From the NCBI RefSeq assembly GCF_034058155.1, contig NZ_CP139148.1, positions 2,356,001-2,420,000 on the forward strand: DNA of 64,000 bases, given 5' to 3'. Source of the stretch: Flavobacterium sp. KACC 22761. Lineage in GTDB: Bacteria > Bacteroidota > Bacteroidia > Flavobacteriales > Flavobacteriaceae. A program made the translations under genes and the position numbers. The stretch's first letter is position 1; each line of letters begins with the position of its first letter. Below the pieces are notes generated by a model, which searched no databases, was not told the origin of the DNA, and worked only from the letters and a program-made list of their open reading frames with translations. Below, piece after piece: positions 15,794 to 24,146 of the stretch.

Positions 15794-16693
15794 TTAAGCA
15801 TTCAAAGCTTCAACTGTAATTGCTTCATCATTCAGCATGCTTTTCAGCATATTTTCAATACCGCTTTTTAAAGTAAAAGTTGATGAAGGACAACCACTGC
15901 AAGCACCTTGCAGAATTACTTTTACCGTTTTGTTGTCTTCATTATAAGAATCAAAAGCAATATTTCCACCATCTGCAGCAACTGCTGGTTTTACATATTC
16001 TTCTAAAATATTAATGATTTGCTGAGAAGTAACATCTAATTTGTCAAATGCTTCATCTTTTTTAGCTTCATTTTTGGCTTTAGTTTCGATCAAGCTTTCA
16101 TCAAGTACGGTTCCTCCGTTTTCAATATATTGTTTGATGAAAGTTCTTAATTCCAATGTAATTTCATCCCAATTGTTGATTTCATATTTCGTTACCGAAA
16201 TATAGTTTTCATCAATAAAAATTTCTTTTACATAAGGAAATTTGAACAATTCCTGTGCTAATGGAGAAGAAGCAGTTTGATCGATGTTTTTATATTCAAC
16301 CGCATTTCTTGTCAACATTCTGCTAACTACAAATTTTAATGCTGCAGGATTTGGAGTTGTTTCTCCGTAAACCGTAATTGGCTGTTTTTTAGGTGCGTTT
16401 TCGTCAATGTTTACAATAACGCCACCTTTGTCCACAAATGCAGCAATTTGTTCTGCTACAGCATCTTTTACATCATCCCAATCCACGATGCTGAATCGCT
16501 CGATTGCAATGAAATTTCCTGAAATATAAACTGTTTTTACAAACGGAAGATAAAATAATTGCTGTGCAAGAGGTGAAGATTTCGCTTCATCGATGTTTTT
16601 GAATTCAAAATTTTGATTTCTTGTGATGAAATCATCAAACTCAAATTTAAGAATGGTAGGATTTTGAGTTTCTTTTATAGTGATTTTTGTCAT
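15794..16693 (-). CDS. Nfu-type iron-sulfur carrier with two N-terminal domains
   Basis: The 299-residue protein has three parts. Residues about 7-100 and about 106-200 are two copies of the Nfu_N scaffold domain (NPTILKFEFDDF and NPAALKFVVSRM starts, each with a SSPLAQ(Q/E)LF motif). Residues about 218-299 form the NifU-like domain with the Fe-S ligands in GACSGCPSST (CxxC). Nfu proteins carry assembled Fe-S clusters to target proteins in the cytoplasm. Nfu proteins with a single Nfu_N domain are the more familiar form, so the tandem duplication stands out. It has its own promoter core and terminator. Confidence 0.92.
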   Translation of the reverse strand: MTKITIKETQNPTILKFEFDDFITRNQNFEFKNIDEAKSSPLAQQLFYLPFVKTVYISGNFIAIERFSIVDWDDVKDAVAEQIAAFVDKGGVIVNIDENAPKKQPITVYGETTPNPAALKFVVSRMLTRNAVEYKNIDQTASSPLAQELFKFPYVKEIFIDENYISVTKYEINNWDEITLELRTFIKQYIENGGTVLDESLIETKAKNEAKKDEAFDKLDVTSQQIINILEEYVKPAVAADGGNIAFDSYNEDNKTVKVILQGACSGCPSSTFTLKSGIENMLKSMLNDEAITVEALNA

Positions 16694-16709
16694 GGTCGTA
16701 TATTTTTTG

Positions 16710-16717
16710 CAAATTTA
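16710..16717 (-). promoter_or_regulatory. Promoter core for the Nfu gene
   Basis: TAAATTTG on the minus strand fits TAnnTTTG and lies 16 bp upstream of the ATG at 16693. Confidence 0.45.
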
Positions 16718-16836
16718 GTAAAGTTATTTTCTACTAATACTTATATTTGGTTTTTTAATAAAATAATTAAGACTCTTTACAAATAAATCGTATTAAATTA
16801 CAAGAGTCAAAAATATATTTAAACAATTTTGCCTTT

Positions 16837-17826
16837 ATGAAATTTAGAATCAAGGTTTTGTTCTTTTTTTTGGTTGCTTCATTTTATTCCTATTCACAAG
16901 AAGGAATTCCTGTGTACTCGGATTATTTGTCGGATAACCTTTATTTGATTCACCCATCTATGGCTGGTGCGGCAAATTGTGCAAAAGTTAGATTAACAGC
17001 AAGAAAACAATGGTTTGGTGAAGAAGATGCGCCTTCGCTACAAACTTTAAGTTTTAATGGTAGAATAGGAGAGCGTTCTGGAGCCGGAATTATTGTTTTT
17101 AATGATAAAAACGGATACCATTCTCAAAAAGGAGTAAAACTTACTTACGCACATCATATTATGTTTTCTAGAGATGAGCTTGATTTGAATCAGCTCTCAT
17201 TTGGTATTAGTGGCGGATTGATTCAGAGTCAGTTAGATGAGACAACATTTGGAGGAACTTTTGATCCAATCGTTTTTGGTTCAATTCAAAAAGATTCTTA
17301 TTTCAATGTCGATGTTGGAGCTTCTTACAACTATTTGAATTTTTATGCTCATGCGACAGTTCAAGGACTTCTTGAAACTAGAAGAGATTTATATACCGAT
17401 TACGAAAGTGATAATTTGAGAAAGTATTTGTTGAGCGCAGGATATGTTTTTGGCAAAAATGACAATTTCACTTGGGAACCTTCTGTATTATTTCAGGTTT
17501 TTGACAAGACAAAAGAAAAAACAATTGATTTGAATATGAAAGGCTACAAAAACATGGACTTTGGAAGTTTATGGGCCGCATTTTCATACCGAAGAAGTTT
17601 TGATGGCGCACAATATAGCACAGGAAGTGGCGTAAAAGCTCAAAAACTGCAATATTTCACTCCGATAATCGGTGTCAATTTTAAAAATTTTATGTTTGCT
17701 TATACGTATTCACAAGTTATGGGCGATGTGAAATTTGATACTGGAGCCTACCATCAAATTACCTTAGGAGTTAATTTATTTTGTAAAAAAGAACGTTACG
17801 ATTGTAATTGTCCTGCTATTAATTAA
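16837..17826 (+). CDS. PorP/SprF family type IX secretion system membrane protein
   Basis: The 329-residue outer-membrane beta-barrel protein has a signal peptide ending near YSYSQ-E and the family opening EGIPVYSDYLSDNLYLIHPSMAGAA. Other family features are RQWF-like (ARKQWFGEEDAPSLQTLSF) and the alternating aromatic strands to the end. PorP/SprF proteins act with type IX secretion and gliding; many members pair with a specific secreted adhesin, but no such large gene is adjacent here. The C-terminus is Cys-rich (CKKERYDCNCPAIN), which is unusual for an outer-membrane barrel and could be surface- or periplasm-exposed. Confidence 0.88.
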   Translation: MKFRIKVLFFFLVASFYSYSQEGIPVYSDYLSDNLYLIHPSMAGAANCAKVRLTARKQWFGEEDAPSLQTLSFNGRIGERSGAGIIVFNDKNGYHSQKGVKLTYAHHIMFSRDELDLNQLSFGISGGLIQSQLDETTFGGTFDPIVFGSIQKDSYFNVDVGASYNYLNFYAHATVQGLLETRRDLYTDYESDNLRKYLLSAGYVFGKNDNFTWEPSVLFQVFDKTKEKTIDLNMKGYKNMDFGSLWAAFSYRRSFDGAQYSTGSGVKAQKLQYFTPIIGVNFKNFMFAYTYSQVMGDVKFDTGAYHQITLGVNLFCKKERYDCNCPAIN

Positions 17827-17832
17827 TATATT

Positions 17833-18351
17833 ATGTTGATCAAGTCTGTAAACGGAAAATCGCCTTTGATTCCAGAGGATTGTTATGTTGCTGAAAATGC
17901 TACAATTGTAGGTGATGTGTCTTTTGGACATTCTTGCAGTGTTTGGTTCAATGCCGTTGTTCGTGGTGATGTTCACTTTATTAAAATTGGAAATAAAGTA
18001 AATATTCAAGACGGAGCAATTATTCATTGTACCTATCAAAAACATCCAACAATTATTGGAAATAATGTTTCAATTGGCCATAATGCCATCGTTCACGGCT
18101 GTACAGTGCATGATAATGTTTTAATTGGAATGGGTGCTATTGTAATGGATAATTGCGTAATAGAAAGCAATGCCATTATTGCTGCAGGAGCAGTTATTAC
18201 TCAAAATACCGTTGTAGAATCAGGAAGCATTTATGCTGGCGTACCGGCAAAAAAAGTGAAAGATATCAATCAATCTGATTTTGCTGGAGAAATTGAACGC
18301 ATTTCAAACAATTATGTAATGTATTCTGGTTGGTTTAAAAACGAAGAATAA
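17833..18351 (+). CDS. Gamma-carbonic-anhydrase-like hexapeptide repeat protein
   Basis: The 172-residue left-handed beta-helix protein has repeated hexapeptide motifs (ATIVGDVSFGHSCSVWFNAVVRGD, NVSIGHNAIVHGC, NVLIGMGAIVMDN). The family's zinc-binding His positions are plausible in the IHCT, IGHNA and VHGC segments. It belongs to the YrdA/CaiE/PaaY group of gamma carbonic anhydrase-like enzymes, whose activity varies. It starts 6 bp after the PorP/SprF gene, so the pair is probably co-transcribed. A strong terminator follows. Confidence 0.9.
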   Translation: MLIKSVNGKSPLIPEDCYVAENATIVGDVSFGHSCSVWFNAVVRGDVHFIKIGNKVNIQDGAIIHCTYQKHPTIIGNNVSIGHNAIVHGCTVHDNVLIGMGAIVMDNCVIESNAIIAAGAVITQNTVVESGSIYAGVPAKKVKDINQSDFAGEIERISNNYVMYSGWFKNEE

Positions 18352-18372
18352 ACAATAAATACTAAAAATTTA

Positions 18373-18422
18373 AAATCCCAAATTCCAATTGTCTATAAGA
18401 CTTGGAATTTGGGATTTTTTTA
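18373..18422. terminator. Bidirectional terminator
   Basis: Long arms aaatcccaaattcca / tggaatttgggattt with A and T tails on both sides separate the convergent hexapeptide and LytTR genes. Confidence 0.88.
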
Positions 18423-18435
18423 TTGGAATTTAAAA

Positions 18436-19152
18436 TTACAAATTGATTTTTTCAAAAAAAGCAGTCTTATAGCTTTCACTGATTGGAATTCGCTTATCAC
18501 TAATCAAAACCTTATTTTTTTGTATCGATTTGACATGTTTTATATTGATGATATAAGATCTATGAATTCGAGAGAATCCTTTGCTGGAAAGCAAGTTTTC
18601 CAGTTTTATTAAACTGATCAATGTCAGCGTAAATTTATTATCTGTTGTATAGATTTTTACGTAATCTTTTAGGCCTTCGATAAACAGAATGTCTGCAAAA
18701 TTCATTTTTACATTTTCGTATTCAGCTCTTACAAACATAAAATCCTGCTCTAATTCTGGCGGTGTTGTATTTTCGGAAATGGCCTGAATTGCAGCTGCTG
18801 GATTTATAATTTGCTGTGCTCTCACAACCGATTTTAAAAAACGATGAAATGGAATAGGTTTTACCAAATAATCGACCGCTCCAAGATTGAAACCTTCTAC
18901 AGCGTAATCAGAATAAGCGGTCGTGAAAATAACCAACGGTTTTTTTTCAATAGTATTCAAAAAATCAATTCCAGAGAAATGTGGCATCTGAATGTCTAGA
19001 AAAATTAAATCGACATTGTTTTGATTGATAAAAGAAACGGCATCAATAGCATTATTGAAAGTGCTGACTAATTCAAGATAATCTACTTTCTTGACAAAAT
19101 CTTCTAATAATTCAACTGCTAAGGGTTCGTCATCAATAATTACACATTTCAT
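18436..19152 (-). CDS. LytTR family response regulator
   Basis: The 238-residue regulator has a receiver domain (1-120) with acidic residues DDE (7-9), the phosphoacceptor D53 in FLDIQMP, a Thr in FTTAYS and a Lys in LVKPI. The C-terminal LytTR DNA-binding domain (about 140-238) contains KDYVKIYTTDNKFTL and FSRIHRSYIINIKHV. It is the partner of the LytS-type kinase upstream, from which it is separated by 136 bp, so it may have partly independent expression. Such pairs usually control small regulons; targets are not visible here. Confidence 0.95.
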   Translation of the reverse strand: MKCVIIDDEPLAVELLEDFVKKVDYLELVSTFNNAIDAVSFINQNNVDLIFLDIQMPHFSGIDFLNTIEKKPLVIFTTAYSDYAVEGFNLGAVDYLVKPIPFHRFLKSVVRAQQIINPAAAIQAISENTTPPELEQDFMFVRAEYENVKMNFADILFIEGLKDYVKIYTTDNKFTLTLISLIKLENLLSSKGFSRIHRSYIINIKHVKSIQKNKVLISDKRIPISESYKTAFFEKINL

Positions 19153-19288
19153 TCTGCTGGAAATTAGATTTTAAAAAATTTTGTTTTGGTGCTCAAAAGT
19201 ACTTTGAAATCAATTAATTAAGTTTTAAAATTTTCATAAAATAAGCCTTTATTTTATAATTATCTCTTAACGTTTCAGCATTAAATTT

Positions 19289-20395
19289 TTAATTTATAGC
19301 AGTCTGAATTTGATCCAAATTTAAATTCAGATGCACCCTATAATAAGCATTATCTTGTGTTATAGTAAGCTGATGCGCATTTGGATAAAGCAAATCAAGT
19401 CGGCTTTGAATATTTGCCAAACCAATTCCGGAGTTTTCCGGATCTTTAACATAGTTTTCGATTGTATTTTCTATCCAAAAATCGAGACTATTTTCATGAA
19501 TGAAAATTTTGATCTTTACATGCGCAGCGCCTTTGTAATCTGTTCCATACTTAAAGGCATTTTCAACAAATGAAATCAAAAGCAGCGGTTCTATGAATTT
19601 ATTTCGAGTATCGCCGTGCACATTTATGACAATGTCTTCAATATTGTTTAGTCGAAGTTTTTGCAGCTCGATATAATTTTGGATATAATTGATTTCTTTT
19701 TCTAAAGCCACCGTTTTGTTATCCGTTTCATACAACATGTAGCGCATGAGTTCAGATAACGTCACGATGGCATCAGGGACCAAATCAGATTTCTTGTGTG
19801 CTAATGAATAAATACTGTTTAGGGAATTGAATAAAAAATGCGGATTTGTTTGTTTTCGCAAATAAATCAATTCAGTACTTGTTCTATGAGTTTCGGCAAT
19901 TAATTTATTTTGCTGATTATTGTAAAACTCAGTCAATGTTCTAATAATTGCACTTATTGTAATAATTAAAATATAGAAAAAGGAAGGTGCTACTTTAAAA
20001 AAGAAAGGCTGTCTTATTTCGGTTCTAAAATGTGCGCCCTTTGGGAAAAATTTAGGATCAGGCATCATTCTTGGTGGACGCATATTATCTGGTCTTAAAT
20101 GTCTGAATTCAGGAATAAAATAATGAGTTCGAATAACCATGAACAATACGATAAGAGCCAAAACAAAACTAAAGTATAACCAATATTTTTTTTCTAAAAG
20201 CAAAACCGGAACCAAGTAAAAATAGTTCAGGTAAAACAATACAATTCCGGTAATCCACTGCGCATAAAAATCATTATTGATTTTGAAAGGGCTTTCATAA
20301 AATTGAATTAAAGAAGTCAATATAAAGAAAACCCATATAATGCAATGAAATAGAATTTTGTTTGAATTCGTATTTTTAATGGCGTCTAGCTTCAT
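19289..20395 (-). CDS. LytS/YehU-type sensor histidine kinase
   Basis: The 368-residue protein has four hydrophobic segments in the first 165 residues (about 12-30, 45-65, 72-92 and 133-153) and a His-rich periplasmic or cytoplasmic loop (RHLRPDNMRPPRMMPDPKF). The His_kinase domain follows with NPHFLFNSLNS, the family's phospho-accepting His motif. The C-terminal HATPase has FVENAFKYG (N-box) and GIGLANIQSR (G-box). It starts immediately after the DUF4907 gene and feeds the LytTR regulator downstream. Confidence 0.94.
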   Translation of the reverse strand: MKLDAIKNTNSNKILFHCIIWVFFILTSLIQFYESPFKINNDFYAQWITGIVLFYLNYFYLVPVLLLEKKYWLYFSFVLALIVLFMVIRTHYFIPEFRHLRPDNMRPPRMMPDPKFFPKGAHFRTEIRQPFFFKVAPSFFYILIITISAIIRTLTEFYNNQQNKLIAETHRTSTELIYLRKQTNPHFLFNSLNSIYSLAHKKSDLVPDAIVTLSELMRYMLYETDNKTVALEKEINYIQNYIELQKLRLNNIEDIVINVHGDTRNKFIEPLLLISFVENAFKYGTDYKGAAHVKIKIFIHENSLDFWIENTIENYVKDPENSGIGLANIQSRLDLLYPNAHQLTITQDNAYYRVHLNLNLDQIQTAIN

Positions 20396-20728
20396 TTAGA
20401 ATTTTATTTTTAATAAAATTAAATCATTTTTCGTTATAGTTGGCGACATATTTTGGTCGAGTTTGCTTACCACTAAATGTGCAGTTTTTAAAGCATCTTC
20501 TTCAGATGAAAAACTTTTTACAGTACTGATTACAGGAATAATAGACTGTTTGATCAGGATTTTGTTTTTGGCTGAAATTGTATATCCCCAGCCAGTTTTG
20601 GTTTGAAAAGAATCAATTTTAAATGTCACTGCTTTTGTGCATGCAATAAATTGCAAAACAAGTAAAATAAACAATAAATTCTTCTGGATTTTGCTCCAGA
20701 AGAATTGATTTTTGGTATTAATTGTCAT
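20396..20728 (-). CDS. DUF4907 family small protein
   Basis: The product is about 110 residues, starting with MTINTKNQFF at an ATG that overlaps the end of the Kelch gene by 11 bp; an ATG at 20743 is an alternative. It has a signal-like hydrophobic segment ending at ACTKAV, possibly a lipobox (IAC-T). The body carries the DUF4907 pattern GWGYTISAKNKILIKQSIIPVI and DALKTAHLVVSKL. The stop is adjacent to the kinase start. The function of DUF4907 is not known to me. Its fixed place between a Kelch protein and a sensor kinase suggests a part in signal sensing. Confidence 0.8.
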   Translation of the reverse strand: MTINTKNQFFWSKIQKNLLFILLVLQFIACTKAVTFKIDSFQTKTGWGYTISAKNKILIKQSIIPVISTVKSFSSEEDALKTAHLVVSKLDQNMSPTITKNDLILLKIKF

Positions 20729-21725
20729 CGTCGCTTTGTTCATCAAGAGGTTTAAATTCCCAGGCATCGTCAAAGTAAGTTGATCCAACTCTTCCAAGCA
20801 TATAAAAACCTCGGTTGTTGATTGCAAAACCTACTGCATCTGTTCTGGTTGCGCCTTCCATAGAAGTTCTTTCAACCCAAAGATCTGTTGATGGATTGTA
20901 CTCCCAAACTGTTTTTACACCATCACCGCCAACAACATATCCCAAACCATTCATTGAAAAACTTGATGCGTTTGAACGCGTTACGGCATAATCGTCATTA
21001 TAAGTGTAATCATCATTAAGGTCTTTATCGATATCACGTTTTCTTGTCCAAACATCTGATGCAGGATCAAATTCCCAAAAATCTTCTTGATAAACACCAT
21101 TATTGATTCCAGTTCCTAAATAAGCTTTGTCGCCAATTACAAAAACTGTAGCGTTACGTCTTTTATTGCCGCTAAAACCGTTTACTAATGTCCAAGCGTT
21201 TGTCTGGTCGTTGTATTGGTAGAAATCTTTCAGATAGTTTCCGTCATAACCAGTTCCAAAGTATGCTTTTCCGCCAACTTGAAATCCAAGTGCGCCATAA
21301 CGCCCTGTTCCGGCAAAATCTGTTTTTTGAGACCAGCTGTTGCTTGTAGGGTCATATTGGAAAAAATCCTTTAGTTTATTTGTTCCGTCATAACCAAGGC
21401 CTACATATCCTTTTTCGTTCAAAGCAAAACTTGATGCAGAGCTTCTTCCAACTCCAATAAAATCAGCTTTTTGTTCCCAATAATCGCCATTTGAATTGTA
21501 GGCCCATAAATCTTTTAAATATACATCGCCGGTATAACCAGTTGCTACATATGCATAATCGCCAATAACGAAACTTGTGGCACTAGATCTCGCCGGGCCA
21601 TCAAAAGCCGACTTTTTAATCCAGTTTCCTATCAAATCATCATCTTCATCATCATTACTGCAGCCTACAAAAACAAGAGCTGAAAATAGAGTCGCGAATA
21701 ATATTCCTTTTTTCAAATTATTCAT
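20718..21725 (-). CDS. Kelch-repeat lipoprotein
   Basis: The 335-residue protein has the lipobox VGC-S and a short acidic spacer (NDDEDDD), followed by about six Kelch-like repeats of roughly 45-50 residues. Each repeat contains a pattern such as FVIGDYAYVATGYTG, LKDLWAYN and WEQKADF. Together they form a beta-propeller anchored at the membrane and facing the periplasm or the surface. Translation is coupled to the downstream DUF4907 gene by an 11-bp overlap. It probably acts as the sensory or binding partner of the downstream two-component system (inference). Confidence 0.9.
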   Translation of the reverse strand: MNNLKKGILFATLFSALVFVGCSNDDEDDDLIGNWIKKSAFDGPARSSATSFVIGDYAYVATGYTGDVYLKDLWAYNSNGDYWEQKADFIGVGRSSASSFALNEKGYVGLGYDGTNKLKDFFQYDPTSNSWSQKTDFAGTGRYGALGFQVGGKAYFGTGYDGNYLKDFYQYNDQTNAWTLVNGFSGNKRRNATVFVIGDKAYLGTGINNGVYQEDFWEFDPASDVWTRKRDIDKDLNDDYTYNDDYAVTRSNASSFSMNGLGYVVGGDGVKTVWEYNPSTDLWVERTSMEGATRTDAVGFAINNRGFYMLGRVGSTYFDDAWEFKPLDEQSDDDN

Positions 21726-21741
21726 AATGTATTAAATTTAT

Positions 21742-22584
21742 TTATTGTTTGTATTTGATCCCAATTCCTAAAATGTATCCGTTGCTTGTATTAAAATTGT
21801 ACATAGTGTGGTTTTCAGAATCGGTGAGTTTGTAATTTTTGTTGAAATCATACCCAGCCTTAAAATTCATAAACCAATTTCCGTCTACATTTCGCTCATA
21901 TTCAAATGCCGAAGTCATTTGTGACAAACTCATTTTTGAGGCATTGAAATACGAGTCTGACTTTTGGTCTAAATTGTAAAAGCTACCATTGAAGCTGTTT
22001 GTTAAACTGAATTTGTTTCGGATATTATTTGAATATGAAATTTTTGTGTCTGGAAATCCTACTGAAATAGTGCTTTTTTCACTCAAATTGTAGTTTATTG
22101 CTGTAACAGGAATGAATTTTGGATTTCCGAAAATGCTAGATCGTGCCACTCCAATAGAAATAGTTGTATTAGAATTCAATTGCTGATTGATTTCAAAACT
22201 TCCTAAAATCGTAAAATCAGATGCGTCTAAATGCTGCTGAAAGCTAAACATTGGCGTAAGCGAAAATTTCAACTTTGTTTTGTCCCAAGCTTGAAATGAA
22301 TACTCTGTTTTGTTGTGAAACTGATTAAACCGATCTAAATTTTCAAGTTCCGAAAAAGGATCTAAATCATAATTTATATTCAACTTAGAATATTCAGTTG
22401 TGTTGATGATCTGGTTTTTTGGGTTTATTTTTTTGTTAAATACTACCGAAATACCGCTCTCATTAAAATCAATTTTATCAGTAGGTTCTGTTTTTAAATT
22501 CACATTTGCCGAAAAAGTTTCTTGAGCCTTCATACTAAAAAATGAAATTGTAAAAACCGAACATATTAAAAGCCTTATTCTCAT
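21742..22584 (-). CDS. Outer-membrane beta-barrel-like protein, probably DUF6268
   Basis: The 280-residue protein has a signal peptide ending near SMKAQ-E and alternating amphipathic strands throughout (for example LKFSLTPMFSFQQHL, NTTISIGVARSS, STISVGFPDTKISYS), ending with YILGIGIKYKQ. It most resembles DUF6268-type outer-membrane barrels. It is the first gene of the leftward operon with the Kelch lipoprotein, DUF4907, kinase and regulator genes, 16 bp ahead of the Kelch gene. Confidence 0.75.
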   Translation of the reverse strand: MRIRLLICSVFTISFFSMKAQETFSANVNLKTEPTDKIDFNESGISVVFNKKINPKNQIINTTEYSKLNINYDLDPFSELENLDRFNQFHNKTEYSFQAWDKTKLKFSLTPMFSFQQHLDASDFTILGSFEINQQLNSNTTISIGVARSSIFGNPKFIPVTAINYNLSEKSTISVGFPDTKISYSNNIRNKFSLTNSFNGSFYNLDQKSDSYFNASKMSLSQMTSAFEYERNVDGNWFMNFKAGYDFNKNYKLTDSENHTMYNFNTSNGYILGIGIKYKQ

Positions 22585-22610
22585 TACATAATTATTGGTT
22601 CAAAAGTAGG

Positions 22611-22618
22611 TGGCTGAT
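22611..22618 (-). promoter_or_regulatory. Promoter core of the barrel-Kelch-kinase operon
   Basis: TACTTTTG on the minus strand fits TAnnTTTG and is 26 bp upstream of the ATG at 22584. Confidence 0.45.
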
Positions 22619-22791
22619 GCTTTAAAAAAAAAGAATATATATGTATGGCGTTTTTTGATAGACTAAATTGCCTTTTTAAAGGCTGAAATCGAGATTTGTT
22701 TGTCTCGGGCTATTATAGATGATTTTTTGCTGTTTGTAGTGCAAAAAAGCAAGGCTGTATATGTTATAGTGTCGTGCAGAATGAGGCATTT

Positions 22792-22799
22792 TATATTTG
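22792..22799 (+). promoter_or_regulatory. Promoter core for the DUF4270 gene
   Basis: TATATTTG fits TAnnTTTG. It lies 15 bp upstream of the ATG at 22815 and overlaps the alternative ATG at 22797, which favours the later start. Confidence 0.5.
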
Positions 22800-22814
22800 C
22801 TCAAAAATTTTATT

Positions 22815-24146
22815 ATGCACAAGTTTATATTGATGTTCTTTTTTGCGATCACGATCATTTCGTGCGGTACAGATACAGATGCTGGGGAATTTGTTGTTGG
22901 GTCTGATTATTTGGCTGTGAACAATAAAGTAATTATGATTGACACAGTTACGGTTGATATGGCAACAATAAATTTTGATTCCTTAATTACGTCAAATCAA
23001 AGCAGAATTTTAGTGGGGAACTATGATGATCCTATTTTGGGAAAAGTAAAATCAAATAGTTACTTCCAATTGGCGGGCGATTCATACACCTTAAATTCTG
23101 GCGGTGGTTCTGATACTGAAGCTGTGAATTATGTGTTTGATTCGATAGCCATGATTTTAAAATATGACAATTATTATTATGGCGATACGACAAGTGTGCA
23201 GACGCTTAATATTCACAGATTGACACAAAGAGTAAAGCCAAATACTGAAGATGAAAATTTTTACAACAACTCTTCATTGACTTATAGTGATGAAAATATT
23301 GGAACTATATCTTATAAGCCAAGGCCAATAGAGAAAGATTCTATCACAATAAAAATGAGTGATGCTTTTGGTTCTGCACTTTTTCAGAAATTAAAAAAGA
23401 GAGAAATTACAGATTTTGATAGTTTTTCAGAATACCTCAAGGGACTTGTGATTGTTCCTGCTACAACAAATTCTTCTAGCATGATTGGCTTTCATGTTTC
23501 GACCAGCAAAGTGCGGTTGTACTACTCCAAATATCAAGCAGATACTGAAGAGGTATCTTATATTTTGGATTTTACAATTGCTGATGCAACAAGACAGTTT
23601 AACTCTGTTTCATCAGATAAAACAGGAACTCTGATTCAGAATTTGCCTGTCTCGAGCAGTAAATTATCAAGTTCGCTCACAGATCGGCAAGGGTTTATTC
23701 AGTCGGGAACAGGAGTCGCATGCAGGATCGATTTCCCAAACATTAAGCAGCTCAAATATATTTCAGATAATGGAGCAATTGTAAATGCCGAACTGATCTT
23801 AAAACCCGTCAATAACACCTATTCGGCAAAATATCCTTTAGCAGATTCCTTGTCTGTTTTTGTAGCAGATAAATTAAACCGAATAAGTACTTCTTTGGTA
23901 AACTCTGCTGGAACTACGGTTTATGGAATTTTAAATAAAAAAAGTGATGAGTTTAATGAAGACGTTGGTTATTCCATTCCGGTTGGAAACTTTTTGCAAA
24001 AAGAAATGCTTAAATCATCAGATTCAAAATCTTCTCTGATTTTGACATTGCCAGGAATTTACAAGACCGTAAATCGAATTGTTTTAGGTGATCAAAAACA
24101 TCCGAACAATAAAATTCAATTGAAAATTTATTATATCTCCTATTAA
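22815..24146 (+). CDS. DUF4270 family lipoprotein
   Basis: The product is about 443 residues, starting MHKFILMFF at 22815, with the lipobox ISC-G. The body has the DUF4270 opening (VVGSDYL, then DTVTVDMATINFDSLITSN, then LVGNYDDPILGKVKSNSYFQL) and long beta-rich segments. Members are surface or periplasmic lipoproteins of Bacteroidota with no defined role. It is followed without any gap by an outer-membrane protein gene, which suggests that the two work together. Confidence 0.87.
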   Translation: MHKFILMFFFAITIISCGTDTDAGEFVVGSDYLAVNNKVIMIDTVTVDMATINFDSLITSNQSRILVGNYDDPILGKVKSNSYFQLAGDSYTLNSGGGSDTEAVNYVFDSIAMILKYDNYYYGDTTSVQTLNIHRLTQRVKPNTEDENFYNNSSLTYSDENIGTISYKPRPIEKDSITIKMSDAFGSALFQKLKKREITDFDSFSEYLKGLVIVPATTNSSSMIGFHVSTSKVRLYYSKYQADTEEVSYILDFTIADATRQFNSVSSDKTGTLIQNLPVSSSKLSSSLTDRQGFIQSGTGVACRIDFPNIKQLKYISDNGAIVNAELILKPVNNTYSAKYPLADSLSVFVADKLNRISTSLVNSAGTTVYGILNKKSDEFNEDVGYSIPVGNFLQKEMLKSSDSKSSLILTLPGIYKTVNRIVLGDQKHPNNKIQLKIYYISY

